Positions 43,437 to 55,235 of a stretch of DNA of 64,000 nucleotides are shown here, piece by piece. A program made the position numbers and the translations under genes. The notes under the pieces were generated by a model. The model made no database searches, was not told where the DNA came from, and saw only the letters and a program-made list of their open reading frames with translations. The stretch's first letter is position 1. The number at the start of each line of letters is the position of its first letter. The DNA is taken from positions 64,736,482 to 64,800,481 of the forward strand of contig CM077153.1 in the NCBI GenBank assembly GCA_039583875.1. The letters are read 5' to 3'. Source of the DNA: Platanthera guangdongensis. Its lineage: Eukaryota > Streptophyta > Magnoliopsida > Asparagales > Orchidaceae.

Positions 43437-45333
43437 GATTCTTTCAGGCAAAGGTGATCCTTTAGAACATTTCACTGGAAAGCTCATCTTCAAATCCTAA
43501 TCTCTTAAACCTGATGTGCAGGCTTCTAGTGATGTTCTTGAACTGTTTGCTCCTCCCATTCAATGAGTCAAATTTACAACTGCTTTTCTCAAATTCTGCA
43601 GTGAATTTTTCATTTTTCTTAAGGATATTCCTAACATCTTCTTCAAGAAGAGCTCTTTCACAACTCAGTAATTCACTGTTTTTCTTTTCAGAAGAGATTG
43701 CTTATAAGTTCTCCACTACCGCAATATTGGCCTGGGTGTGTAATGAATTCTATTGTAGAAGTGCTTTGGATCTCCTTTCATCAATGATAGTATCATTTGC
43801 ATGAATTGAGAAAAACAAATATTTAGACTCTAATTTCAACAAGCTCATATTAGTTACCTGGTTGATTAGAATTGTCCAATTTCTGACACATCACAATTGC
43901 TACTTGAATGGTTCAAAGTTTAACTAAATATTGTCAAATCAAAGCATGCTTAATTATGAAAACAGATCCACCTCTCCAAATTTAAGGTGGCAATTAAGTC
44001 ACAGTCAAGGATATTAAAGTGAACATTAATGCAAGCTATTAGAAAGAATTTACAGAAGACAATATGAGTGTAATACTACATCAGAAGTAATATAAATTGA
44101 AAACTGGTGGATGATTAGCATCATGGAAAATACAACTAGCAGGAGCAATTCATCAACCAAAAAGTCGATTTAGATTAAAATAATAGGCAAGTGCTTTGCA
44201 AAGCAAACATCTCTGAAATAATGGTCTGATAAGAAAAGTAATTGCAATTGTTTAACAGACAAGCTAGTGTGCAAAAATCATCAAACCTCGACAAGAAAGT
44301 AATCTGCATAAGGCACATCAGTAATTTGTTGTGACGTCTCTATCACTAAATGGCTGGAAAAGAGATACTGACGGTAGTAAGAACAATTACAAATGGCAAA
44401 TTTTCTTGTGCAAAGAGGAAAAATGTTGCTCAAGATACAGAATCTTAAAACAATGAAAAATGGAATAAAAGACGAATAAAACCTAGAGGAAAACAGGGAA
44501 TGAATCAAACCAAGATGATGGATATACAGGTAAAAAAGTAAACATAAGCAAGAAGATAGAAAGTTATACCTTTGTAAAACAATAAGAATCCAAGTTAAAG
44601 GAACACCGAAAAGAGAAGTAATTTCTAAAAATCAAAACAATTTTTTGCATTCATAAGCAAGTCATAAATTTTCTATATTTATTTCTCGTTCTTGAGTTCC
44701 ACACAGTCAAACACAATCATGAAGATATAGGTTAATAAAAAGTTAGAATGTTAGGAGCACGGTCACACAACATTCCCACTTATGGCTCAACAAGACCCAT
44801 AGTGTTACGGGTGTATGTGAAGAAGACAACTGATGAGGAGACAGAGCATTTAGATCTTTCAAAGTTTAGTTGGGTTTGTCTCCCATATATAAGGGAATAT
44901 GCATGGAGTTGAGAGGTATCATATCTTTTGTGATTTTTTGGGGAACCAAAAGGTTTTGGGTATGGGTAAGGAGCTCCTTTTGTCGCATCTTCATCTTATT
45001 TCGCAATGGTAACCTCATGTTGCATATTATCTCCAATGCTAGTACCATAGTCTGGCATGCTACATAGTCCATTGATTGCTTTGACAGTTGATATTTCGTG
45101 TTTTCCCATGTCTCAAGCTTTCTCCTGACGCTTCAATCATGCACTACGTCAATATTTCACCACGGACCGGCCAAGCACTTGTAGTCGCAATTGTCAAAAA
45201 AAACGTCTGTGGATTTCTAAAGCGGGACGGATGAGAAAAGTATGTGCCTTAACGAAACTCTGGTGAATGAATGTAAATGTAGGATGTAGGGAATTCTAAA
45301 ATGATGCAATGCACTAGAAATTGTCCAACATTT
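43437..45333. other. AT-rich spacer with a coiled-coil-like fragment
   Basis: The minus strand between about 43740 and 43500 translates, with two stops, into a helical charged segment (SCERALLEEDVRNILKKNEK, then FEKSSCKFDSLNGR). It could be a decayed exon of a host gene or the coiled-coil end of a copia gag; I cannot decide. From 43800 to 45333 only short frames and AT-rich tracts are seen. Confidence 0.4.
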
Positions 45334-45501
45334 AATTATGTAAAGAGAGCAGGAAAAGGGAGAGACCTCCAACCTTGTATATACTTCTTGAATTAATAAT
45401 TACAAGTATGAATACATTTATATAAGAAGAGAGGGAGAAGAGAAGATCCCAATCCAAAATGTGGGACAAATACAAGGAAAATGGGCCTCTTAAATGGGCC
45501 T

Positions 45502-47526
45502 TTACAAGGGCTTTTTTAACACTCCCCCGCAAGCTGGAGCGTACAAGTCGTAGGCGCCAAGCTTGGATAAAAATTGGTAGTATAGCGGTCGGGAGAGAGC
45601 TTTGGTCAGGATATCAACAACTTGATTTGTAGCAGAGACATGCTCCAGATCTACCTTCTTTGACTGTACTTTTTCCCGAATAAAGTGGCAGTCAACTTCA
45701 ATATGCTTTGTGCGTTCGTGAAAGACCGGGTTCTTGGCAATATGTATTGCTGCTTGACTATCACAAAATAGGGTCGCCGTTGATGAGAGACAAACACCCA
45801 AGTCTCCCAGAAGGCTCTCAAGCCATGTTAACTCGGAAACTACAGCAGTCATGGCCTGGTACTCAGCTTCAGCAGAAGAGCGAGCAACCACATTCTGTTT
45901 CTTGCTACGCCAGGTTATGAGATGACGACCTAAGTAGGTACAGAAAGCAGATGTAGAGCGCCTATTGGACAGCCGCCCAGTACCGAGGATGTTCCGCGTC
46001 CTGCGATCCTGCACAACACAAGAGGTTGAAGAGAAGGTTATGGTCGTGAATGAGACGACTAATAGAGAGAAGATTAAAGGGAGAGTCGGGAACATGAAGA
46101 CCATATCGAAGGGTAATAGAGGGATGTTAGCAGATCCAGAGACGGAAGTGATATCCCCATTTGCAACGGTGATGAACTTAGGATGCACAGAGGCCAGGTA
46201 TTGCGGAGGTTGTATGGGGGTAATATGGTGTGTCACACCGGAGTCCAAAATCCAGGAGGAACTATGTACAAGAGAGGAGCTCCCGCTATCAGAGATAGAC
46301 ACCACAGAGCCCAGTGGTGGGGCGATCAGCATGGAAGAGGCACACATCCTGATAGGGGTCGCCAAAGACCAGGCCGCAAAGGATGCAGTAGGAGCACCAA
46401 GCAGAGAAGAGACCAGGCCGCAGAGGCAGCAGAGGCCGCAGCAGGAGCACCAAGCAGAGGAAAGGCTAGGCCGCAGAGGCCGCATTAGGAGCACCAAACA
46501 GAGGTGGCAACAAGGACCAGGCCGCAACCGGGACCAGTGACGGAGAGAGAACCAGTGACCAACGACTAGAACCAGCACGAAGCCGAGGCCGCAGTGAGAA
46601 TCAGGCCGCAGCGAGAACCAGGCCGCAGCAAGAACCGGAGTAGTCGGCAGCGAGTAGAGAGGGGAGGCCGCAAGTGCAGGAAGGGAGCTCGCCGATTGAA
46701 GAAGGGAAGCAGACGGAGCAGTCAGCGAGCAGAGAGACCGCAGCGGATAGGAGCAGTGAGCAGGCCGCAGCGGATTGAAGTAGAAGGCGGAGATCGCAGC
46801 GGCATGTAGCAGCGAGAACCAGGCCGCAGCGAGAACCAGGCCGCAGCGAGAACCAGGCCGCAGCGAGAACCAGGCCGCAGCAAGAACCGGAGTAGTCGGC
46901 AGCGAGTAGAGAGGGGAGGCCGCAAGTGCAAGAAAAGAGCTCGCCGATTGAAGAACGGCAGCAGACGGAGCAGTCAGCGAGCAAAGAGACCGCAGCGGAT
47001 AGGAGCAGTGAGCAGGCCGCAGCAGATTATAGTAGAGAATAGTCTGCAGCGAACCCGTAGCGGACTGAGGCAGGATCACGCAGCAGACAGGAGACCGGTC
47101 CTCAAGAGAAAGGAGCCCGCAGCGGTTAGGAGAGGAGCAGTCCGCAAGGAGACTGGCGCGAGTAGAACTCAAGCACCTGGAGGAAGCGGAAAGAGAAGTC
47201 CGCGAGTAAAGAAGCTCAGGCGGACAAAAGAAGAGACCGCGAGGATGAAGAACCCAAGCAGCAAGGGAGAAGGAAAGCACGCAGCGGACAGGAAAAGAAG
47301 CCACAGTGGATAAGAGAGGCGGGCCCCACGGGACAGAGCAGAAGAGGGCTATAACAAGCCTCAGGGGAGGGGGCGGGGGTGGAACCACAGAGAGAGAGGA
47401 GAAGCGGACGCAGAGAGGCAGTCCGCAGAAGCCGCGGAAAGACAGGCAGGCCGCAGGAGAGCGAAAGGGATTGCGGACAGGAGAAACAGGCCGCGGGAGA
47501 GCAGAGCGGAGAGACAGACAGTCCAC
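45502..47526 (-). CDS. 674-codon open frame spanning the interior of copia N
   Basis: One uninterrupted frame runs from 78 bases after the primer site to just inside the 3' LTR. Residues 1 to about 400 translate the repetitive leader, giving Leu/Ser/Arg/Pro-rich, low-complexity sequence. Then comes a protease segment with DSGVTHHITPIQPPQ, joined near 45970 directly to RNase H at RRSTSAFCTYLG. RNase H has AEAEYQAMTAVVSELTWLES, FCDSQAAIHIAKNPVFHERT and the family ending ACGGVLKKPL. A usable product would be an unusual protease-RNase H fusion. Whether the leader part is translated is unknown; the frame may persist by chance or because translation helps packaging. Confidence 0.55.
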   Translation of the reverse strand: MDCLSLRSALPRPVSPVRNPFRSPAACLSFRGFCGLPLCVRFSSLSVVPPPPPPLRLVIALFCSVPWGPPLLSTVASFPVRCVLSFSLAAWVLHPRGLFFCPPELLYSRTSLSASSRCLSSTRASLLADCSSPNRCGLLSLEDRSPVCCVILPQSATGSLQTILYYNLLRPAHCSYPLRSLCSLTAPSAAVLQSASSFLALAASPLYSLPTTPVLAAAWFSLRPGSRCGLVLAAAWFSLLHAAAISAFYFNPLRPAHCSYPLRSLCSLTAPSASLLQSASSLPALAASPLYSLPTTPVLAAAWFSLRPDSHCGLGFVLVLVVGHWFSLRHWSRLRPGPCCHLCLVLLMRPLRPSLSSAWCSCCGLCCLCGLVSSLLGAPTASFAAWSLATPIRMCASSMLIAPPLGSVVSISDSGSSSLVHSSSWILDSGVTHHITPIQPPQYLASVHPKFITVANGDITSVSGSANIPLLPFDMVFMFPTLPLIFSLLVVSFTTITFSSTSCVVQDRRTRNILGTGRLSNRRSTSAFCTYLGRHLITWRSKKQNVVARSSAEAEYQAMTAVVSELTWLESLLGDLGVCLSSTATLFCDSQAAIHIAKNPVFHERTKHIEVDCHFIREKVQSKKVDLEHVSATNQVVDILTKALSRPLYYQFLSKLGAYDLYAPACGGVLKKPL
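46596..47035. repeat. Tandem duplication of about 250 bp in the leader of N
   Basis: The sequence around 46596-46785 returns at 46848-47035 with an offset of 252 bases, for example TAGTCGGCAGCGAGTAGAGA at 46641 and 46893. Between the copies lie five or so shorter repeats of GCGAGAACCAGGCCGCA. The copies differ at few positions, so the duplication is fairly recent. The open frame of N passes through both copies without shift, since 252 is a multiple of three. Confidence 0.85.
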
Positions 47527-47792
47527 AGGAAAGGAGAAGGGATGGCGGGCTGGGCGGTTAGAGAAGCTGAAACCGCAGGTACAGGACCGCTGGCTCTGAT
47601 ACCATGTAAAGAGAGCAGGAAAAGAGAGAGACCTCCAACCCTGTATATACTTCGTGAATTAATAATTACAAGTATGAACACATTTATATAGGAAGAGAGG
47701 GAGAAGAGAAGATCCCAATCTAAGATGTGGGACAAATACAAGGAAAAATGGCCTCTTAAATGGGCCTTTACAAGGGTTTTTCTAACAAATTA

Positions 47793-49193
47793 CAATAATT
47801 TCTAAAATTATATTAGGCAATGATAGCATGCAAGATTGAGATTAGACATTATAGACAATGAACAAGTTCTAGAAAAATTAAAGTAAGATTGCTTGGACTA
47901 AATACTTGGCGAATAAGTCCTTCAATTAGATTAGAGGAATTGAGCAAACTATTACAAATTAATATCCCTAAATCATATGTATTCCAAGAAGCAATTAATA
48001 CAAAGAAAAATAAACTTCAAAATTAGAACTTACACAAATAAAGGAAACCAAAAAGAGAATCATGTTGCAGTTTTCGACTTTGGACAACAATTGTTGTGAC
48101 CAATAGATGACTGGACTCGGAGATTGCTGCGCCAATTTGGACTACGGGAAGTAAGGAATGTTTGCACAATGCAGTTGAGTTCCGGGCTATGATTAAAAAG
48201 AATTCTATAGGAGGTGGGTTTTCAAAGAATGGACAGCAATTACGGCATCAATCGCCAATATCTTGGACGGGGACAGGGCTAACCAGTGAGGGTTGGCGGT
48301 AAAGGGATATGCGGCGGAAGAGGCGTACAAAACACTAGGAGTTTGGCAGGTAGTTAAGAAATTCTCAAATGGGCCGCAATTAAGGGAAACATAATGGTGT
48401 CCGGTAATTATGAAATTGAACTTGAAGAGAGGCTGTGAAAGAGAGTTTGGCCGGATATCCAGGATAGTTTTATTATGGCTGGACGGGAGTGCGGCTAGAG
48501 GGAATTTTCAAGGGGAAAACAATAGTCTAAGCTTTGGCATCTAGACTTCACGACTTTGTCACAGTAAATGATAACAAGACCAGAGATACTTTTTGAAATT
48601 TTGCAATCCCCCATAAATGAACTCCACATCTTATATTTATAAGATAAAAGAAAGCAAGGGACGACAATGATTTGTCGGTACGAAATACACATAAAAGATA
48701 TGTGAATAAGGGTATTGTTATTGGTACCACATAAATGGATATTTGTCGCACATTGATAGTTGTACCCAAAATAGATATTTGTGCCCATAATTGATATTTA
48801 TGCTCATACATAATAATTTTAAGAAAACTAATTTTTGATGTCATATTTTTATAAATGGGCCACACAGTCATTCATAAATGCAAAAATCTAATGTTTTCAT
48901 GCAATTTAAAAGACAAAAACTATGAAAATGAACATTGCATAGAACATGTTAATATCTTTTCAAGCGATTGTAATAATTTCAATCTCCCCGAAGCTTCAAA
49001 AATTTTAGTGTATATCACATTATTTTCATGAACCTCTCCCGCAGTGTATATCACATTATTTTCAGGAATCTATTTTTGAAGCCTCAAATGTCCGAGACTT
49101 TCAAATAGAAATCTGTATATCAATAAACCAAAATGCCAGTTCCCCTCCTGGTCCTCCATTTTGTGTTAATTTGAAGTTTCCTTAGCTCCACCA
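47793..49193. other. AT-rich spacer, no gene recognised
   Basis: Only short frames occur. Two near-identical 22-base segments, AGTGTATATCACATTATTTT and two further bases, stand at about 49010 and 49043. No transposon ends, RNA gene or conserved protein segment was seen. Confidence 0.5.
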
Positions 49194-49766
49194 ATGGAGG
49201 CGTTCTTCTCACACATCAGCCAGATGAACATTTTCGTGTCATCCTCCTCCATCGACCGCCTCTTCAAGATATCAGATCGTGGCACCACCTTCACCACAGA
49301 GCTCCGCGTCGGCACGACCAAATTCCTGACCATGGCCTACATCCTCACTGTGAATGCCTCCATCTCTGACTCCAACGCGACCTGCTCCATTTCTGATTGC
49401 TTCTATCCCTCTCCCAGTGGCAAATTCCCGTCGGAGGTAGATCCCGGCTACACTAATTGCGTCGCCCGCGCTTGCCGTGAACTAATCACAGCAACCATCG
49501 TGGCATCATTGATCGGCTCCGCCCTAATGGGTTTCTTCTCCAATCTTCCCATCGCCCTCGCTCCCGGCATGGGCACCAACGTCGTTCCGTACCGTTCTGC
49601 CCTAGCAACCGTTTTCCTCGAAGGCCTGCTCATCCTCCTCTCCATTTTCGGCGATATTGAGAAGGCTTGGGCGGGAGCGAACGCGATGGTGAGGGCGGAG
49701 GGGGTTTCGATTTCGTGCGGGGTAGGGCAAGTCGGCAAAGCAGAATACCTCTTCAATCACCTGTGA
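49194..49766 (+). pseudogene. Truncated AZG-type adenine/guanine permease
   Basis: The frame opens MEAFFSHISQMNIFVSSSSI and carries RGTTFTTELRVGTTKFLTMA, ATIVASLIGSALMGFFSNLP and IALAPGMGTN, the N-terminal blocks of plant AZG purine transporters (NCS2/AzgA type, plasma membrane H+ symporters for adenine, guanine and cytokinin). The family is about 530-580 residues with many membrane helices; here only 190 codons remain. After GMGTN the usual transmembrane stretch is missing and the frame joins VPYRSALATVFLEGLLILLS, then leaves the family. Two hydrophobic segments (about residues 94-125 and 130-150) remain. This is a truncated gene copy, the only host-type gene seen. Confidence 0.8.
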
Positions 49767-52596
49767 TTAGGGTTGCGGGTGGGTACAAATAGAGGGTAGG
49801 GGAGATGAAAAAAATGCAAAAAGTTATCTTAATTTGGGTATGAATATCCAAATAAGGGGTATGAATAACAATACCCGTGAATAATGTACGAAAGCAATGG
49901 AAAATACATAGGAAATGTCCCGTTGAACCTCTAAACGAGACTGCGGGTCCAGATCGTCCATATGATGATCCTAACTCCTTATACTATGAGTGCAAATCCG
50001 AATGGGGTCCGATACGGGTTGGCCTGCCCGAGAACTATGATCCCCATCAATTTCTTTGACACATTGATTGTGCAAACTAAATTTCAACCTCGGCATCATG
50101 GCCTGCTCCATTTCAAATCCTGACCATTTACCATGACTCCCATCGACACCAATTGGCTGAATTGATTTGAAAGCATAACCATTCCTCTGAATTGCATTGG
50201 AGTAATGCCTCAAGCGAATAGGTTTGTCCTGTGTTCATTCAATGCATGACCAACAGGTCTGAATCACAACCATTGCTGCACTTTTTTGCACAAAGGCACT
50301 CTTTTGTCCATCCTAGTCAATTAATGACAACCACGTGGAGGAAATATTGAAGGCATCAACCGCATGACGGGAACTCTCAAATCTCACATGGATAGTATGG
50401 AGATGTCATTGAATGGCATTCAACATATCCTACATAACAATCACTCACCATCCACCACCAGGGACATATTTCTCTACACGCTCCCTCGGCCTTTGTGGAC
50501 CTCTCACTTTGGAGAGAGTTGAAGAGACACGTGCATAGATGTCCCTAAAATTATGAATAACAAAGCATGGTTGTCGTTGAAATGTTGTAAAACACTTCTC
50601 CCAAAAGCAATCAGATCAAGCAGTACAATATATCAAAAATACTACTATACATCTATAGGGACTGGACTGTTGATAGCAGCTATTGGTTTGGCATTTTCAC
50701 CCTATGTTCAGAGCCCTCAAAGCCAATGGGTATTGGTACATGATACCAGCACCATCAGTAGAAGAATGTACCAATCTAGGTGGTAAGAAATATTAAACTA
50801 GGTGATTAACGGCAGAGTAAGTCAGCTCAAGCGTTACAGGCTATCACAAGGAGGGTGATTCATTCATAATTTAGACTATGAACCTCTAGAAACTGACCAT
50901 GAAATCCAGTATCATCTATATCAATAGCTCCTAGTACTAATGCCTAAACCTGGCGCTATCAATTGCACTGATACTTCAGGAGGGCACTAGTGGCAAGTGG
51001 CTGGTCGTCAAAGGAAACAATGGTGGGAATTGACTCTTCGTGGCTGTAGGGGATGGATCCAACAAAGACTCGACGATCACCATGGGGTGACAAAGGAAAC
51101 CTCATGCTCTCCGTTGGCTAAGAATGCACGGCCTACCAGGTCGTCGGCGAAGGAGACTCCCACCCTCGCCAGCGAAGATGGCATCCCCAACCAGTCTGAC
51201 GACCTCCTTGAACTTTGGACTAGATATCCACCAAACCGAAGACCTTCACTTTTGGCAGTTGATATCACGACTGTACCTCTTGTGGACGGCCGGCGGCCTC
51301 GCTGTGATATGGACCTCCACCGACGGCAGCAAGGGTTCCACCCAACTGGATAAGCCAAGAACCTGTATTGTGGTGTGCAAGAAAAAGAGAAAACTAAGGG
51401 GAAGAAAACATTGGGGCAGGGATGAGAGAGTTACGGCTCCTACAATCAATATGATTCAAGGAAACAAAAAAGTTAGATTTTTAAAAATACAAACCTATAG
51501 CCTATTGCATTTGGTGTGTTTTTTATTTGTTCTAATTTTTGTTACATTTTGCATTTTCAAACACGATGACAATGATTGTTGGATAGCGCGAGCAGGGTGT
51601 TCGACAAAATGCCTGAAAGATACGTGGTCTCGTGGAGACCGTTCTTCAAGCGTAAGGTAAGTCCAAGTTTCATATGCTTGTCTACATAAGCTGAAACACC
51701 GTGTTCTTGTTAATAATAGATGTAATGATATTTAAAATTAATTACTTCAATGTAATAATAAAAAACATATTTCCTACACATCTTCAACCGTGATGCCTAG
51801 GAAGATGCACCACCGAATTGTTTTTTTCATTTACAGCAAATGGAGCAATTGATACTTGTAATTGTCGCGGTGTTGGTTAGTTACCTTTAATATCCTGGAC
51901 AACGAAGGACAAGCAGTCGTTGAAGTCCTTTTCCAAGCATGCAACCATTTAATACTAGTTATATATTTTTTGGACAGTTTTTTATTTATATTTGTATTGG
52001 ACTGCGGAAAACTTTGGAGGCAAATAGTAAATATAGCACTCTTTAGAGCCATGAATAGTAAAAATCTATGAAAAGAGAAACCAGATATGCGAATAACAAC
52101 CGCTTTATTTCATGATGGCTTTAATGGGGAAGTGATTCAATTACATCTTCAATAGAAAAATATTTCCTTATTAGTTCATTCCAAAAGAAGACATTTATCA
52201 CTAAAAATTTTAACTCATATTTAGAAGAATATACGAGGTACCTTATAATTTTTTATATTATTTCTTAACATGCTATAATTACCATGCTACCTAATTTGAC
52301 GGGTCTTTTATTTGTTCTTATTGGACAAACACAACGAGCACGATCGATGTGCGCGATACAAATTAACGAGTACATGTGCGATCATAATCAACAAGATGAG
52401 CGATGAGTAAATAAATATGTGCTAAAACATTTGGCATTTATGTGCAGATTAAAAATAAAGTAACAGTGCGATAATACAACACAGGTTGCATCAATTCTCC
52501 CAGAGTTAAAAGACCTCAGACCCACTGAAAATGTAATGCAGCCTGTGACAAGGAAGTTTGAATGTCCACTTGAAAAATGCTTTGCTAGAATCATCA
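49767..52596. other. Intergenic DNA with unassigned short frames
   Basis: No recognised gene. Plus-strand frames at 50553-50786 (with a hydrophobic TGLLIAAIGLAFSPYV segment) and 51124-51660 (basic N-terminus, one hydrophobic helix near residue 135) have no family I can name. They lack consistent codon bias. The region could hold non-coding host DNA or old unrecognised repeats. Confidence 0.4.
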
Positions 52597-53989
52597 TGTT
52601 GAATAAGTGTTGTCGATATCCTCTGCAATGGCCGACATGTCGACCGACATAAATATTTCATGCACAAAACGACACGTTTCCGATATTTTTTGCAAAATAT
52701 CCTTTTGGGATATATCTTTCGATATGTCTGCTAATAACTGATATATTTGCCGATATATCGACAGATAATTCCCGACATTTTATCGACTTTTTTTAATATA
52801 TTTTAATTATTGTATATGATCTAATAGACAATAGACCAAAATTGTTTCAATGTTCAAGTTGTTTCTTTCCTTCGCCTGGTTTTCTTCCTTGCTCAAGTCC
52901 GTCATCGACTTCAATTATGCATTGTCTTTGAATTATGGACTAAGGCTCAATTTGGCACTGTAGTGGCGGTCATGAACATGGGGGTTAAATTGTCATTCGT
53001 TAATGCCCACCTAAGGGACTTCATTCATTTTTATGTTCTAACGGATGATGTTTGACTTGAGAGTTATTATACAAGTCATATATTCCGCATTATATTCCGC
53101 ATTTATTTGTTATTATTATGCGAGTGTTGGTGTAGTCTCACACCGTGAGTCTCGTTATTATATATCATTGTAGTCCCTATATATCCCCACATTGTGGAAG
53201 AATAAAGCAAGTTTTCTCTCGATTCAACTTGGTATTAGAGAGAAACACGAAGAAAAACTAATCTTTTTCCTTCCAAAACCCGCGCCTCCCTCGTCCCGCT
53301 CATCCCGCGTCGTCCCGACTCCGCCGTAACCCACCGCCCTGGTTTCGTCCTGCTCGGCTCAACGCTGCACCGCTCCGCACCGACCTAAATGTCGGGCGGC
53401 CCACATACAACCGTCGGTTGCTGAAAGGGGTGTCGCCGCCGTCCCTCCGTGATGCAGCCTGTGCTCTCTTTCCTGTGTTGTTGTCGTCGTCCCCTCTCCG
53501 CGATGAAGACCGTCGTTGCCTCCCCTGCTTGTTGCCGACCGACTGCCGCTTTTTCTGCCTGCTGCAGCCTGGCCGCTGTCTCCCCCTCTTCGCTTTTCTT
53601 GATGGGACTGAACATGGAGTTTGACATGGTACCAGTGTTGTGGATATCGGCCGACATGTCCGACATGTCGGCCGACATGAAGGTTTGGGAGCAAAAACGA
53701 CACAAAACCGGCACAGAATATAGGTGTGGCGTTTTGAAAATATCGGATCGACATGTCGATTAAAACCGACATGTCGGCCCCAAAAAACGCCCATATCGGG
53801 CGCTTTTTTAACTAATTTTTTAAATTTAATTATTAATTTTATATTTTAAATTTCTATTAATGAAATGAGGGGTCGGTCTACTGTTTTTAACACCCCCGAC
53901 CCCGCTCATTTCATTTCATCCCGTCGCTCTGCCCTAGCTCTCCCCGTCGCTCCTGCCCTAGCTCTCCCGTGCGGGCCTGCGACACTATC

Positions 53990-54440
53990 TCTCTGGTTCT
54001 TTCTTCTCCCTGCTCCTTGGTGCTCTCTGATTCTCTGGTTCTCTGGTGCTCTCTAGCTCGTTGGTGCTCTCCCTCTCTCGCGCGCTGTCGGCACTCTAAC
54101 TCTGGTTCTTTCTTCGCCCTACTCGCTGGTGCTCTCCCTCTCTCGCGCGTTGTCGGCACTCTAACTCTGGTTCTTTCTTCGCCCTACTCGCTGGTGCTCT
54201 TTGGTTCTCTGGTTCTCTGGTTCTCTAGTTATATGGTGCTCTCTAGCTCGCTGGTGCTCTCCCTCTCTCGCGCGTTGTCGGCACTTTATCTCTCTGGTTC
54301 TTTCTTCTCCCTGCTCGCTGGTGCTCTGTGGTTCTCTGGTTGTCTGGTGCTCTCCCTCTCTCGCGTGTTGTCAGTACTTTATCTCAGTGGTTCTTTCTTC
54401 TCCCTGCTCGCTGGTGCTGTCTCGGCTGGTTCATTCTTCT
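53990..54440. repeat. Pyrimidine-rich minisatellite in the 5' part of hAT T
   Basis: About five variable copies of a unit containing GGTTCTTTCTTCKCCCT, CTCGCTGGTGCTCT and CCCTCTCTCGCGCGTTGTCG. Copy spacing varies between roughly 65 and 125 bases through expansion of a short GGTTCTCT sub-repeat. It lies upstream of the transposase start, probably in a leader or first intron. The long Leu/Ser/Val frames over it are repeat products. Confidence 0.85.
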
Positions 54441-55235
54441 CCCTACCTCCCCCTCATTCTATCGCTCTGCATTTTGTTTTTTTTTGTGTTAGTTGCTGTG
54501 CTAGCTGTCGGCTGTAGCATGGTGGCTGCCTTGTGGATTGTTACTGGTGGCTGCCGACCCATTTAGTTGTTGGTGGATGTCTTGTTGCTTTATTTGTCTT
54601 ATTAGTTGCTGCCGGAAGCTTTCATTGATTGCCCTGTGCAAACTCTCTGGGCTAGAAGAAAGAACTAGAGACATGTTGTCGGACATGTCGGTCCGCTATT
54701 ATATTTGTGGTTGTCTTGCTGATTGTAGTATAGTGGCTGCGTTGTTATTTTATTTGTCTTATTAGTTGCTACTTTATTTTTATTTGACACATTTATTAAT
54801 CAACAAATGATTTGAAATACCCCTATTAATAGTTATTTATCCAACTTAATTTTGCAATCAATGATGCATGTATATCCAATCACATTTTTAGTTGCCCTGC
54901 TGCTTTGTGTCTTTTGATAAATAAAGTGTGAGATGCTTTGAAAATTTGAATGATACTTGAATGTTTTGTTCATTTTGTTGGATACTTTAAAAGTTTGAAT
55001 GATAGTTATAACTTTGTATACTAGTATACTACTGACAATGTAAAATTTTGTTGGATAAATAAAGTATTGCATGGATAATATAAAAGATATCTGAAGATCT
55101 AACGATCTAATGAAGTTATGGGGCTTTTATGATGTTGATTTTTTTCCAACTAGCAATTTTTCTCGTGCTATAGTTATGTAAAATATTTTTTCATTTCATT
55201 TAACTAATATTATTTTCATTTCGTGTCCTATTAGA

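Larger units (their letters stand above)
45339..47787 (-). mobile_element. Compact non-autonomous copia N with intact ends
   Basis: LTRs at 45339-45521 and 47605-47787 (183 bp each, about ten differences) are flanked by AATTA at 45334-45338 and 47788-47792. The primer site TGGTATCAGAGCC lies at 47604-47592 and the polypurine tract GCTTGCGGGGGAG at 45534-45522. The interior is only 2.08 kb. Compared with Q, it has leader, a remnant of protease, and RNase H; capsid, integrase and reverse transcriptase are deleted. All cis signals for copying and insertion are present, so it probably moved with proteins from Q-like relatives. Confidence 0.95.

Noticed and set aside
50553..50786. Frame with a hydrophobic segment near the AZG fragment, considered as a later AZG exon
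   Set aside because: Residues do not match AZG transporters and AZG genes are normally without introns.
51124..51660. 178-codon plus-strand frame
   Set aside because: No recognised family, unusual composition, overlapping frames on both strands; not called as a gene.
53969..54566. 182-codon hydrophobic frame, apparently a membrane protein
   Set aside because: Leu/Ser/Val runs are direct translations of the pyrimidine-rich minisatellite.
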